Source of the DNA: an uncultured Flavobacteriaceae bacterium
Lineage (GTDB): Bacteria > Bacteroidota > Bacteroidia > Flavobacteriales > Flavobacteriaceae
Direction: 5' to 3'
DNA length: 64,000 nucleotides
Assembly (NCBI GenBank): GCA_943789465.1
Contig: CALSUF010000004.1
Location: 62,001 to 126,000 of the forward strand
The notes beneath the pieces are model-generated. The model saw only the letters and a list, made by a program, of their open reading frames with translations, ran no database searches and was not told the DNA's origin. Within the stretch, counting starts at the first letter, position 1, and each line of letters begins with the position of its first letter. Shown piece after piece: positions 35,389-43,415 of the stretch. The translations under genes were made by a program, and so were the position numbers.

Positions 35389-35396
35389 TATATTTG
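35389..35396 (+). promoter_or_regulatory. -7 element of the mrp operon
   Basis: TATATTTG matches TAnnTTTG and lies 29 bp before the TTG start at 35426. Confidence 0.5.
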
Positions 35397-35425
35397 TACT
35401 TTAGAATCCATCTAAATTAGAAACT

Positions 35426-36559
35426 TTGAAATTTAATAAACAAGATATTGAGCAAGCGCTCAAAACGATCACAGTTCCAGGCGAAGGTCAAAATATGATC
35501 GAAAGCAAGGCTGTTAAAAATATAATGGTTTTTGCAGATGAGGTTATTGTGGACATCACTATTTCCAATCCAAGCTTACAAGCCAAAAAACGGACAGAAG
35601 TTGACATTCTAAAAACGATTCACGAGTTGGTATATGCCAAAGCAAAGATCAAAGTGAATGTAAAAGTAGAGGCTTCTACTCAACCTAAAAATGAAATCAA
35701 AGGAAAGTCCATTCCAGGAATTCAAAATATAGTAGCCGTTGCATCAGGAAAAGGAGGCGTTGGTAAATCGACAGTAACTTCTAACCTTGCGGTGACGCTA
35801 TCCAAAATGGGGTTTAAAGTAGGGATTTTAGATGCTGATATCTATGGACCATCCATCCCTATTATGTTTGATGTTCAAAACGAAAAACCGCTAGCGGTCA
35901 ATGTAGATGGAAAATCAAAAATGAAACCTGTTGAAAATTACGGCGTTAAAGTTTTATCAATAGGCTTTTTTACAAAGCCCGATCAGGCTGTTGTATGGAG
36001 AGGGCCTATGGCTGCAAAAGCATTGAATCAAATGATTTTTGATGCCGCTTGGGGAGAATTGGATTTTCTTCTGATTGATTTACCTCCAGGAACGGGAGAT
36101 ATTCATTTGAGTATCATGCAATCCTTACCAATTACAGGAGCTGTGGTGGTCAGTACCCCTCAAACTGTGGCACTCGCCGATGCCAAAAAAGGCGTTGCTA
36201 TGTTTCAACAAGAAAGTATCAATGTACCTGTTTTAGGGATCATTGAAAATATGGCGTATTTTACTCCAGAGGAATTACCAGATAATAAATATTACATATT
36301 TGGAAAGGAAGGGGCGAAGCATTTAGCTGAAGATTTAAACATCCCATTTTTAGGTGATATTCCTTTGGTACAGAGTGTAAGAGAAGCAGGAGATTTAGGT
36401 CGACCAGCAGCGATGCAAGAAGCAACACCTATTGAAGCATCCTTCAATCAAATTACTCAAAATGTAGCACAAGAAGTTGTGCGCCGAAATACGGCATTGC
36501 CACCAACAGATGCAATTAAAATAACCACGATGGCAGGCTGTTCTGCGGTCAAAAAATAA
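35426..36559 (+). CDS. mrp: Mrp/NBP35-type P-loop ATPase, Fe-S cluster carrier
   Basis: 377 aa from a TTG start (KFNKQDIEQAL). Residues ~1-90 form a MIP18/DUF59 domain, followed by the deviant Walker A GKGGVGKST near residue 110 and DADIYGPSIPIMF, FLLIDLPPGTGD and QTVALADAKKG. Mrp proteins carry and transfer iron-sulfur clusters. The usual C-x-x-C of the family near residue 280 is absent (ENMAYFTPEELPDNKYY); the only late cysteine is in MAGCSAVKK. The NifU-like gene follows after 5 bp. Confidence 0.92.
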   Translation: MKFNKQDIEQALKTITVPGEGQNMIESKAVKNIMVFADEVIVDITISNPSLQAKKRTEVDILKTIHELVYAKAKIKVNVKVEASTQPKNEIKGKSIPGIQNIVAVASGKGGVGKSTVTSNLAVTLSKMGFKVGILDADIYGPSIPIMFDVQNEKPLAVNVDGKSKMKPVENYGVKVLSIGFFTKPDQAVVWRGPMAAKALNQMIFDAAWGELDFLLIDLPPGTGDIHLSIMQSLPITGAVVVSTPQTVALADAKKGVAMFQQESINVPVLGIIENMAYFTPEELPDNKYYIFGKEGAKHLAEDLNIPFLGDIPLVQSVREAGDLGRPAAMQEATPIEASFNQITQNVAQEVVRRNTALPPTDAIKITTMAGCSAVKK

Positions 36560-36564
36560 AGGCT

Positions 36565-36807
36565 ATGAGTTCAGAAGAAATTAGACTAAATGTTGTAAAA
36601 GCTTTGGATGAAATCCGTCCATTCCTTGAAAATGACGGCGGTAATATCAACCTCATTGCTATTGAAAATGACGAAGTAGTCAAAGTGCAATTAGTTGGTG
36701 CTTGTTCTTCTTGTAGTGTCAATCAAATGACACTCAAGTCCGGAGTTGAAATGACCATTAAAAAATATGCGCCACAGATTCAATCGGTCATAAATATTGA
36801 AGTTTAA
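36565..36807 (+). CDS. NifU C-terminal-type Fe-S scaffold protein
   Basis: 80 aa, a stand-alone NifU C-terminal domain. IRPFLENDGGNINLIAIE and the cluster-binding GACSSCSVNQMTLKSGVE (C-x-x-C) are complete. Such proteins hold and deliver [4Fe-4S] clusters. Position between mrp and the reductase/ferredoxin genes (3 bp to the next) suggests it supplies clusters to this operon's partners. Confidence 0.92.
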   Translation: MSSEEIRLNVVKALDEIRPFLENDGGNINLIAIENDEVVKVQLVGACSSCSVNQMTLKSGVEMTIKKYAPQIQSVINIEV

Positions 36808-36810
36808 AAA

Positions 36811-37866
36811 ATGATTGAAACAGATATCTTAATTATTGGCGCGGGGCCAACGGGGTTGTTTACAGTTTTTGAAGCAGGTCTTTTAAAGATGAAGTGTCAT
36901 TTAATTGATGCGTTGCCACAAGCGGGTGGACAGTGTTCTGAAATTTATCCAAAAAAACCCATTTACGACATTCCTGCTTACCCTGAAATTTTAGCGGGTG
37001 ATCTGACTGAAAAACTATTGGAACAATGCAAACAATTTGAACCTGGTTTTACTTTAGGTGAACGGGCTGAAACGATCGACAAACAAACAGATGGATCTTT
37101 TGTTGTGACTACCAATAAAGGGACCCAACACAAAGCTCCTGTAGTTGCAATTGCTGGGGGACTTGGGAGTTTTGAACCGCGCAAGCCGCAGCTAGATAAT
37201 ATAGAGTTTTATGAAGATAAAGGCGTTGCTTATATCATCAAAGATCCTGAAGTCTACCGCCGTAAAAAAGTTGTTATTTCAGGGGGAGGCGACTCGGCTC
37301 TGGACTGGAGTATTTTTCTAAGTAAAGTTGCCAGTGAAGTCACTTTAATCCACCGACGTAATGAGTTTAGAGGGGCTTTAGATTCTGTAGACAAAGTTCA
37401 AGAGCTTAAAAATGCAGGGAAGATCAATATGATCACCCCCGCTGAGGTCACTGCTCTTATTGGAGAACATCAATTGGAAGCAATTGAAGTAACCAAGTCT
37501 GGAGAATCGCCTGTGCGAATAGAAACAGATCATTTTATTCCACTATTTGGATTGTCCCCAAAACTCGGACCTATAGCTGATTGGGGTCTTGAGATCGAAA
37601 AAAATGCCATCAAGGTTAATAATGCACTTGATTATCAAACGAATATTCCGGGGATTTTTGCTATTGGAGATGTCAATACCTATCCTGGGAAATTGAAACT
37701 TATTCTTTGTGGATTCCACGAAGCAACCCTCATGTGTCAGGCGGCTTATCAGATTATAAATCCAGGTAAACGCTATGTGTTAAAGTATACAACTGTAAGC
37801 GGTATCGATGGTTTTGATGGGACGCGTAAAGAAGCTCCTAAAGCCGTAGTAAAATCAATAAATTAA
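36811..37866 (+). CDS. Thioredoxin-reductase-like ferredoxin-NADP reductase
   Basis: 351 aa. The FAD motif IIGAGPTGLFTVFEAGL and QAGGQCSEIYPKKPIYDIPA lie at the N-terminus; the NADP motif ISGGGDSALDWSIFLSK with VTLIHRR lies near residue 155; and IFAIGDVNTYPGKLKLI near 280 closes the FAD site. The redox-active CxxC of true thioredoxin reductases is missing, which marks the TrxR-like FNR group. It probably reduces the ferredoxin encoded directly after it (1-bp overlap, TTAATGG). Confidence 0.9.
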   Translation: MIETDILIIGAGPTGLFTVFEAGLLKMKCHLIDALPQAGGQCSEIYPKKPIYDIPAYPEILAGDLTEKLLEQCKQFEPGFTLGERAETIDKQTDGSFVVTTNKGTQHKAPVVAIAGGLGSFEPRKPQLDNIEFYEDKGVAYIIKDPEVYRRKKVVISGGGDSALDWSIFLSKVASEVTLIHRRNEFRGALDSVDKVQELKNAGKINMITPAEVTALIGEHQLEAIEVTKSGESPVRIETDHFIPLFGLSPKLGPIADWGLEIEKNAIKVNNALDYQTNIPGIFAIGDVNTYPGKLKLILCGFHEATLMCQAAYQIINPGKRYVLKYTTVSGIDGFDGTRKEAPKAVVKSIN

Positions 37867-38198
37867 TGGATCAAGATGTACAAATAAAAATCACTGATCG
37901 TGATGGTAAATTACATGAAATCGCTGCCCCGGTGGATATGGCTTTAAATCTTATGGAGGTGGTTCGACTTTACGAACTGGCTCCCGAAGGAACTATTGGA
38001 ATTTGTGGTGGTATGGCCATGTGTGCCTCTTGCCAATGTTATGTGTTAACGGAACACCCACTTCGTGAAATGCAAGACGATGAGGAAGCAATGCTTAGTG
38101 AAGCTTTTAATGTCAAGCCCAATAGCCGTTTGGGATGCCAGATTCAAATCACTCCAGAAATGGAAGGTCTCGAAATTGAATTAGCGCCTGAAGACTAA
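37866..38198 (+). CDS. [2Fe-2S] ferredoxin, adrenodoxin type
   Basis: 110 aa. The cluster ligands are in CGGMAMCASCQCYV (C-x5-C-x2-C) near residue 42 and RLGCQIQIT near 88. The acidic stretch EMQDDEEAML is typical of partner docking. Likely electron carrier for the preceding reductase, possibly in Fe-S assembly or a hydroxylase pathway. The two genes are coupled. Confidence 0.92.
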   Translation: MDQDVQIKITDRDGKLHEIAAPVDMALNLMEVVRLYELAPEGTIGICGGMAMCASCQCYVLTEHPLREMQDDEEAMLSEAFNVKPNSRLGCQIQITPEMEGLEIELAPED

Positions 38199-38218
38199 GT
38201 CCTTTGTCCCAACAGTAT

Positions 38219-38947
38219 TTATTCTAAAATTTCTAAAGCTAGTGGTAAAATTCGTTCTACGAATTTTGTGTAAGCAAGTGTCGATGGATGTAAATTATCT
38301 GAAGCTACCAATGCTGTATTGGTCAATCCTTGCTGAGTAATATCAGTGATGTATACGTATTTTAAGTTGTTTTCAGTGCAATAGGTTTGTGCATAGTTGT
38401 TGTATAACTCAAGCTGTGAGCTAATATTTAATGCATTACTCCCTTGGCCAAATGGAGTGTAGGCATAATCTGGAATCGAAACTACTATTAGTTTAGAAGC
38501 ATCGCCTCCAACTAATGAAATTGCGGTCTGAATTAACTCAACAAATTCAGTTTCATACAGTTCAAAAGGTCTGTTTTGATATTGATTATTCACTCCAATT
38601 AAAAGGGTTGCCAAATCAAAATCATTCGGTGGTTCAGCACTGGAAATGGCATTTTTCAAATTGGTAGTAGTCCAACCTGTTTGTGCAATGATTTCTAGAT
38701 TAAAAGTATCAAGTTCTGTATAGCGTGCTTGCAAACTGTCTTTTAACTGTGCTGGAAACCGACAGTCATCACACACACTTTGCCCAATGGTATAGCTATC
38801 GCCAAGTGCAATGAGTTTGAAGTTTTCTGGTGCTGCAGTAGTTTCTGTAACAGTATCTCCAGTAGGGGAATCTGCAGTTGAGTTACAACCAAAAAAAGTG
38901 AGTCCCACAGTTAGTGTGAGTGCAATACTATTTAAACGTCTGTTCAT
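38219..38947 (-). CDS. SGNH/GDSL-family hydrolase lipoprotein
   Basis: 242 aa from the ATG at 38947, which gives a normal lipoprotein signal peptide (MNRRLNSIALTL, LTFFGCNS); a longer start at 38971 would overlap the upstream gene. Block I ALGDSYTIGQ carries the nucleophile Ser, block III GVNNQYQ the oxyanion Asn, and block V SDNLHPS the Asp-His pair. GDSL enzymes cleave esters of carbohydrates or lipids. The cellular location is the membrane, facing the periplasm or outside. The substrate is unknown. Confidence 0.87.
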   Translation of the reverse strand: MNRRLNSIALTLTVGLTFFGCNSTADSPTGDTVTETTAAPENFKLIALGDSYTIGQSVCDDCRFPAQLKDSLQARYTELDTFNLEIIAQTGWTTTNLKNAISSAEPPNDFDLATLLIGVNNQYQNRPFELYETEFVELIQTAISLVGGDASKLIVVSIPDYAYTPFGQGSNALNISSQLELYNNYAQTYCTENNLKYVYITDITQQGLTNTALVASDNLHPSTLAYTKFVERILPLALEILE

Positions 38948-38957
38948 TAAATTCAAT

Positions 38958-40136
38958 TTATTTGAATGCATTTAATCCAGTGATATCAAACCCAGTGATT
39001 AGCAAATGAATATCGTGAGTTCCTTCATAAGTGATTACACTTTCTAAGTTCATGGAATGACGCATAATACTGTATTCGCCGCTAATGCCCATACCTCCTA
39101 ACATCTGTCGGGCTTCACGTGCAATTTTTATAGCCATGTCTACATTGTTTCGTTTTGCCATTGAGATTTGTGCGGTAGTTGCGCGGTCTTCATTTCTCAA
39201 CACACCCAAACGCCATGTCAGTAATTGTGCTTTGGTGATTTCGGTAATCATTTCCGAAAGTTTCTTTTGTTGCAACTGAAATTGACCAATTGGTTTTCCA
39301 AATTGAATGCGTTCTTTGCTGTATCTTAAAGCGGTGTCGTAACAATCCATTGCGGCACCAATAGCACCCCATGCGATTCCGTATCGTGCTGAATCCAAGC
39401 AGCCAAGTGGTGCGCCAAGTCCAGATTTGTTTGGTAATAAGTTTTCTTTTGGAATTTTAACATTATCAAAAATAAGTTCTCCTGTAGAACTTGCGCGTAA
39501 CGACCATTTATTGTGGGTTTCAGGCGTTGTAAATCCTTCCATTCCACGCTCCACGATCAATCCGTGAATACGTCCTTCTTCATTTTTCGCCCATACTACT
39601 GCTACGTTCGCAATTGGAGAGTTTGAGATCCACATTTTTGCTCCGTTTAAAAGATAATGGTCACCCATATCTTTAAAATTAGTAGTCATGCCACCAGGGT
39701 TACTTCCATGGTCAGGCTCAGTCAACCCAAAACAACCAATCCATTCGCCACTGGCTAGTTTTGGTAAGTATTTTTGACGTTGTGCTTCATTTCCATATTT
39801 CCAGATGGGATACATTACTAATGAGGATTGCACAGATGCTGTACTTCGTACACCAGAATCTCCACGTTCAATTTCTTGCATGATCAGTCCATAAGAAATT
39901 TGATCCAACCCTGCACCACCATATTCTGTGGGGATGTAAGGTCCAAAGGCACCAATTTCTGCTAAACCACCAATAATTTGAGTTGGAAATTCTGCACGTT
40001 GCGCATAATCTTCTATAATTGGAGAGACATCTCTTTTGACCCAGTCACGAGCTGCACTTCTTACGAGTTTGTGCTCTTCAGATAATAAATCATCTAAATT
40101 GTAATAGTCAGGTGCTTCAAATAAATCTGCTTTCAT
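38958..40136 (-). CDS. gcdH: Acyl-CoA dehydrogenase, glutaryl-CoA dehydrogenase type
   Basis: 392 aa. The whole chain aligns with the GCDH group: RGDSGVRSTASVQSSLVM (residues ~92-110), LTEPDHGSNPGGM for the FAD site, WSLRASSTGEL, and near the C-terminus TYEGTHDIHLL with the catalytic Glu. It oxidises and probably decarboxylates glutaryl-CoA in lysine/tryptophan breakdown. The SGNH gene follows after 10 bp. Assignment to GCDH rather than another acyl-CoA dehydrogenase rests on overall motif match. Confidence 0.85.
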   Translation of the reverse strand: MKADLFEAPDYYNLDDLLSEEHKLVRSAARDWVKRDVSPIIEDYAQRAEFPTQIIGGLAEIGAFGPYIPTEYGGAGLDQISYGLIMQEIERGDSGVRSTASVQSSLVMYPIWKYGNEAQRQKYLPKLASGEWIGCFGLTEPDHGSNPGGMTTNFKDMGDHYLLNGAKMWISNSPIANVAVVWAKNEEGRIHGLIVERGMEGFTTPETHNKWSLRASSTGELIFDNVKIPKENLLPNKSGLGAPLGCLDSARYGIAWGAIGAAMDCYDTALRYSKERIQFGKPIGQFQLQQKKLSEMITEITKAQLLTWRLGVLRNEDRATTAQISMAKRNNVDMAIKIAREARQMLGGMGISGEYSIMRHSMNLESVITYEGTHDIHLLITGFDITGLNAFK

Positions 40137-40226
40137 CGGTAATTTTTGTTTTTAATTCAATTTTATACAATCAAAAATGAGAATTAGATAATGTGAGTAC
40201 AAAAATACTTATTCCGCTTGAAAACT

Positions 40227-40940
40227 CTACAATTTTAAATAAAAATCTTTTGTAAGTAATGTATATTCTTTTGTGTACTGGTGTCGCGCGATTTCAATAA
40301 TGAGTTCGTGTGTTTGGGCGGTTTGTTTTTTGAACGTAAAACAAATCATACTGCGCTTTAAAGGGCTCGATTCTTGTCCTCTTATATGTAAAATTTTTGA
40401 AGGGTATAAATTTTCTTTTGCTGCCAACTTAGTAAATGAAAATTCTTCGCTAAAAGGAATGACCACATTAAACTCTCCATTAGGGGATAGTAATTTGGAG
40501 ACTGATTTTATAAGCTCTGTGAAGGGCATGGCATCTTCAAATCGTGCTTGATTTCGCACTTCATTTGTTGTTTTAAAGGTATCTGTAAAAAAAGGAGGGT
40601 TTGAAATAATCAAGTCATATTGATCTTCGATTTCTGCTGTAAATTCATTGAGAGATGCATGGTAACAAAACAAACGGTCACCCCAATCAGAGGTTTCAAA
40701 ATTTTCGACACATTGTTCGTAGGCGTCGTCGTCAATTTCAAGAGCGTCTATAAGTTCGGCTCCACTTCTTTGTGCCATCATCAACGCTAAAATCCCTGTT
40801 CCAGCACCAATGTCTAAGATAGAATTAGGTTTCAAATCTAAGCTTGTCCATGCACCCAATAAAACGGCATCCGTCCCGATTTTCATGGCACACCGGTCTT
40901 GCGCAACGCTAAATTGTTTGAATCGAAAGGGTTTCGACAT
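40227..40940 (-). CDS. trmN6: tRNA1(Val) adenine-N6 methyltransferase (TrmN6/YfiC)
   Basis: 237 aa. The SAM motif ILDIGAGTGILALMMAQ and the amino-methyltransferase motif DLIISNPPFF are present, as is the N-terminal FRFKQFSV typical of YfiC. It methylates A37 of tRNA-Val in E. coli; the tRNA target here is inferred. It overlaps the rimM stop by 1 bp, forming a small RNA/ribosome maturation operon with rimM and rpsP. Confidence 0.87.
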   Translation of the reverse strand: MSKPFRFKQFSVAQDRCAMKIGTDAVLLGAWTSLDLKPNSILDIGAGTGILALMMAQRSGAELIDALEIDDDAYEQCVENFETSDWGDRLFCYHASLNEFTAEIEDQYDLIISNPPFFTDTFKTTNEVRNQARFEDAMPFTELIKSVSKLLSPNGEFNVVIPFSEEFSFTKLAAKENLYPSKILHIRGQESSPLKRSMICFTFKKQTAQTHELIIEIARHQYTKEYTLLTKDFYLKL

Positions 40941-41467
40941 TATTCTAAGTATAATTCAATCAAACCAGGAGGGGTGTTGACTGTAATTGTTTTGGCGTCT
41001 CGATCTAGGTTTTTAATAAAATCATCATTCATTGGAATCAAGATTTCAATTCCATTGCAGTCCACTTCAAACAAGGCTTGAGCTGTAGAATCATTCACTC
41101 CTTTGACGGTACCCACAGGGCCAAAATTTTCATCATTTAATTGAAATCCAATAATTTCATGAAAATAAAATTTAGTGCCTTCAAGTTTTGGCAGCGAATC
41201 TAAAGGCAAGTAAAGGTCGCATTTCATCAAGGCATCGGCGTCAGCTTCATCTGTAACATCGTCAAACTTAAGTCGGAGTAAATCCGATTTATGCAGTTGT
41301 GATTTTTCAATAAAAAACGGAATCAAAGTACCATTCACTTCAATGAAAATGGCATCTAAATTCTCATAAATATCGGGTTGATCCGTATCTAGTTTTGCGA
41401 GGAGTTCTCCTTTAAAACTATATTTTTTGACAATTTTACCTAAATAAAAACATTCTTCTTTTGTCAT
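40940..41467 (-). CDS. rimM: 16S rRNA processing protein RimM
   Basis: 175 aa. N-terminal RimM beta-barrel (YLGKIVKKYSFKGELLAKL) and C-terminal PRC-type barrel (EIIGFQLNDENFGPVGTVKGV; FEVDCNGIEILIPMNDDFI). RimM binds S19 and aids maturation of the 30S head. It is downstream of rpsP, the classical gene order, with a hairpin terminator between that probably gives lower expression than rpsP. Confidence 0.92.
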   Translation of the reverse strand: MTKEECFYLGKIVKKYSFKGELLAKLDTDQPDIYENLDAIFIEVNGTLIPFFIEKSQLHKSDLLRLKFDDVTDEADADALMKCDLYLPLDSLPKLEGTKFYFHEIIGFQLNDENFGPVGTVKGVNDSTAQALFEVDCNGIEILIPMNDDFIKNLDRDAKTITVNTPPGLIELYLE

Positions 41468-41481
41468 GATTCAATGCATAA

Positions 41482-41510
41482 AAAAAACCTGACAAATTTG
41501 CCAGGTTTTA
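41482..41510 (-). terminator. Terminator/attenuator between rpsP and rimM
   Basis: AAAACCTG-A-CAAA pairs with TTTG-C-CAGGTTTT, with only one mismatch and no loop beyond the central palindrome. A run of T follows on the reverse strand. It lies 25 bp after the rpsP stop and 15 bp before the rimM start. Confidence 0.75.
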
Positions 41511-41534
41511 AAGGTATAAAAAAAATTTATTTTT

Positions 41535-42152
41535 TTATTTTTCTTCAGTAGCTGGTGCTTCTGGAGTTGCTTCTTCAGTAGCAGCCTCAACAGGTGCAGC
41601 TTCTTCAGCAACTGCTTCTTCAGCAACTGCTTCAACAGGTGCAGCTTCTTCAGTAGCAGCTTCTTCCACGATAGGAGCCGCTTCTTCTATTACTTCTTCT
41701 ACAACAGGTGCAGCAGCAGCAATTCGTGCTTCATTAGTTGCTTTTTCAGCTTCAAACTGTTTTACAGCTTCCGCTTCTTTTGCTTTTACTAAATCACTTT
41801 TCTTAGCATCCACTTTGGCATTCTTTTCTTCTACCCAAGCTTGAAACTTAGCTTCTGCTTGCTCTTCAGTCAAAGCGCCTTTACGAACACCACCAACAAG
41901 GTGATTTTTCAACATCACTCCTCTGTAAGATAAAATTGACTTTGCAGTATCTGTAGGTTGTGCTCCATTTTGAAGCCATTTTACAGTCCCGTCAACATTA
42001 AGTTCAATTTGTGCTGGGTTGAAGTTTGGATTGTAAGTTCCTAATTTTTCAAGGTATTTACCGTCTCTTTTTGAACGCGCATCAGCTGCTACGATCCAGT
42101 AAAAAGGTTTTCCTTTTTTACCGTGTCTTTGTAATCTAATTTTTACTGGCAT
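41535..42152 (-). CDS. rpsP: 30S ribosomal protein S16 with long acidic C-terminal extension
   Basis: 205 aa. Residues 1-80 are normal S16 (MPVKIRLQRHGKKGKPFYWIV; GTYNPNF; KSILSYRGVMLKNHL). The next ~125 residues are an extension: a Lys-rich helical part (EEKNAKVDAKKSDL) and then an Ala/Glu/Pro/Val low-complexity tail with repeats such as EEAAPVEAATEEA. Typical S16 is 80-90 aa; extended forms are common in Bacteroidetes, though 205 aa is at the long end. Start of the rpsP-rimM-trmN6 unit. Confidence 0.93.
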   Translation of the reverse strand: MPVKIRLQRHGKKGKPFYWIVAADARSKRDGKYLEKLGTYNPNFNPAQIELNVDGTVKWLQNGAQPTDTAKSILSYRGVMLKNHLVGGVRKGALTEEQAEAKFQAWVEEKNAKVDAKKSDLVKAKEAEAVKQFEAEKATNEARIAAAAPVVEEVIEEAAPIVEEAATEEAAPVEAVAEEAVAEEAAPVEAATEEATPEAPATEEK

Positions 42153-42320
42153 AATAATTAATTTGTGAGGTTCTCGACCTCGGTTATTAATGAGAGCGCA
42201 AATATACTATATTTTTACTTTCTACAATCTTTTGTTTATTTTTTTTATATTTTTGAATTTAGGTACTCAATTGATCAATTACAAATAAAATTTGTTCCAT
42301 TCTTAAAAAGAACCTTAGTT

Positions 42321-42800
42321 ATGAAAAAATTATTCTCTTCCCTACTTATAATACTGACTCTTTTTGGATGTCAAGATAACATAGAATCGAGTTTGCCTGC
42401 TTTTGTAGGTTTGAAAAATGGTGATTTTACATGGAGATCTTCCTCATCTACTTTGGTGGTGGGTGCGACTGGCGTCTTAACATTTGCAGGGACGGATGGT
42501 AATGGAATGCTCACGCTAACGTTACCTACAATAGCTTTAGGGACATTTACTTTAGGAGCTAACGCGACTGCTTTAGCCACCTATTCCGAAGGAGAATTCA
42601 TGTATTCAACCAACAATTCTGGAAACGCAAGCATTGTGTATGTGAGTGATGGTACGATTACTATTGACGAACTTGATGTGGTCAATGGGACGGTGACGGG
42701 CTCTTTTTACTTTAATGCCTATACCGCTGACGGCGAACGGGTGATGAATTTCTCTGAAGGGGTTATTTATAAATTGCCTGTGACTGAGGGCTCGCTTTAG
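42321..42800 (+). CDS. Small lipoprotein of unknown function (DUF6252-like)
   Basis: 159 aa from the ATG at 42321, which begins the signal peptide MKKLFSSLLIILTLFGCQDN (lipobox Cys17); the frame is open far upstream but that part lies in the rpsP leader. The mature part is beta-rich (TWRSSSSTLVVGATG, LPTIALGTFTLG, GTVTGSFYFNAYTADGE), resembling DUF6252, with no catalytic motif. Likely outer-membrane lipoprotein. Confidence 0.75.
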   Translation: MKKLFSSLLIILTLFGCQDNIESSLPAFVGLKNGDFTWRSSSSTLVVGATGVLTFAGTDGNGMLTLTLPTIALGTFTLGANATALATYSEGEFMYSTNNSGNASIVYVSDGTITIDELDVVNGTVTGSFYFNAYTADGERVMNFSEGVIYKLPVTEGSL

Positions 42801-43415
42801 TTTTTTTTATTTTCGAAGACTTTAGGCTTTGAGGAGCTGAGTACGACACGAAATGATTGACTTTGTCGAATCTTCGATTTCGTGCGATAGTGGAGGGGTA
42901 CTAGAAATTAATTTTATACGGCGTATTGAGTGGGTTTTTATTCAATTTCAATCGTATCTTTTTCAATGTTTAATAATTTAAATTCTTTTCCTGGCATTTT
43001 AAATTTGCATGAATTCCAACTTGTCCATTCGATAAATTTTAATCCTGCGAATCCCTCTTTTATTTGAAGATGTCCTCGAAGTTCATTCCTAACAACGATT
43101 TTTCTTTTAAATGTCTTTGGGCTTCAACCTCTCGAAAAACTTGACGTTCCATATTCGATATAGATGTTTTCTTTGCACAACCGTATGCTTCTTGGCAAAG
43201 AGGTCTTAACGAATATAACAACAAACTCATTAGACAATATTTACCTAAAAAACAGATTTTAACCTCATAAACCATAAAACTATTTACCAGATTATCAATA
43301 AATTAAATAACAGACCTAGAAAATTATTGAACTACAAAACTCTGAATGAAGTATTTTTAACTATTTTTAACCCTAAATGTTGCACTTATTAATTGAATCT
43401 AGCAAATACAAAAGC
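42801..43415. other. Gene-poor stretch with hairpin and coding debris
   Basis: CACGAAAT (42847-42854) and ATTTCGTG (42877-42884) form an inverted repeat that may be a dispersed element. On the reverse strand two short open frames overlap: 42938-43123 (about 61 codons, no ATG, basic) and 43060-43275. Neither has a recognised domain, and they look like remnants of decayed genes. Confidence 0.35.

Noticed and set aside
43060..43275. 71-aa reverse-strand gene
   Set aside because: No domain, a neighbouring overlapping frame with equally plausible sequence, and placement in a decayed region; treated as debris.
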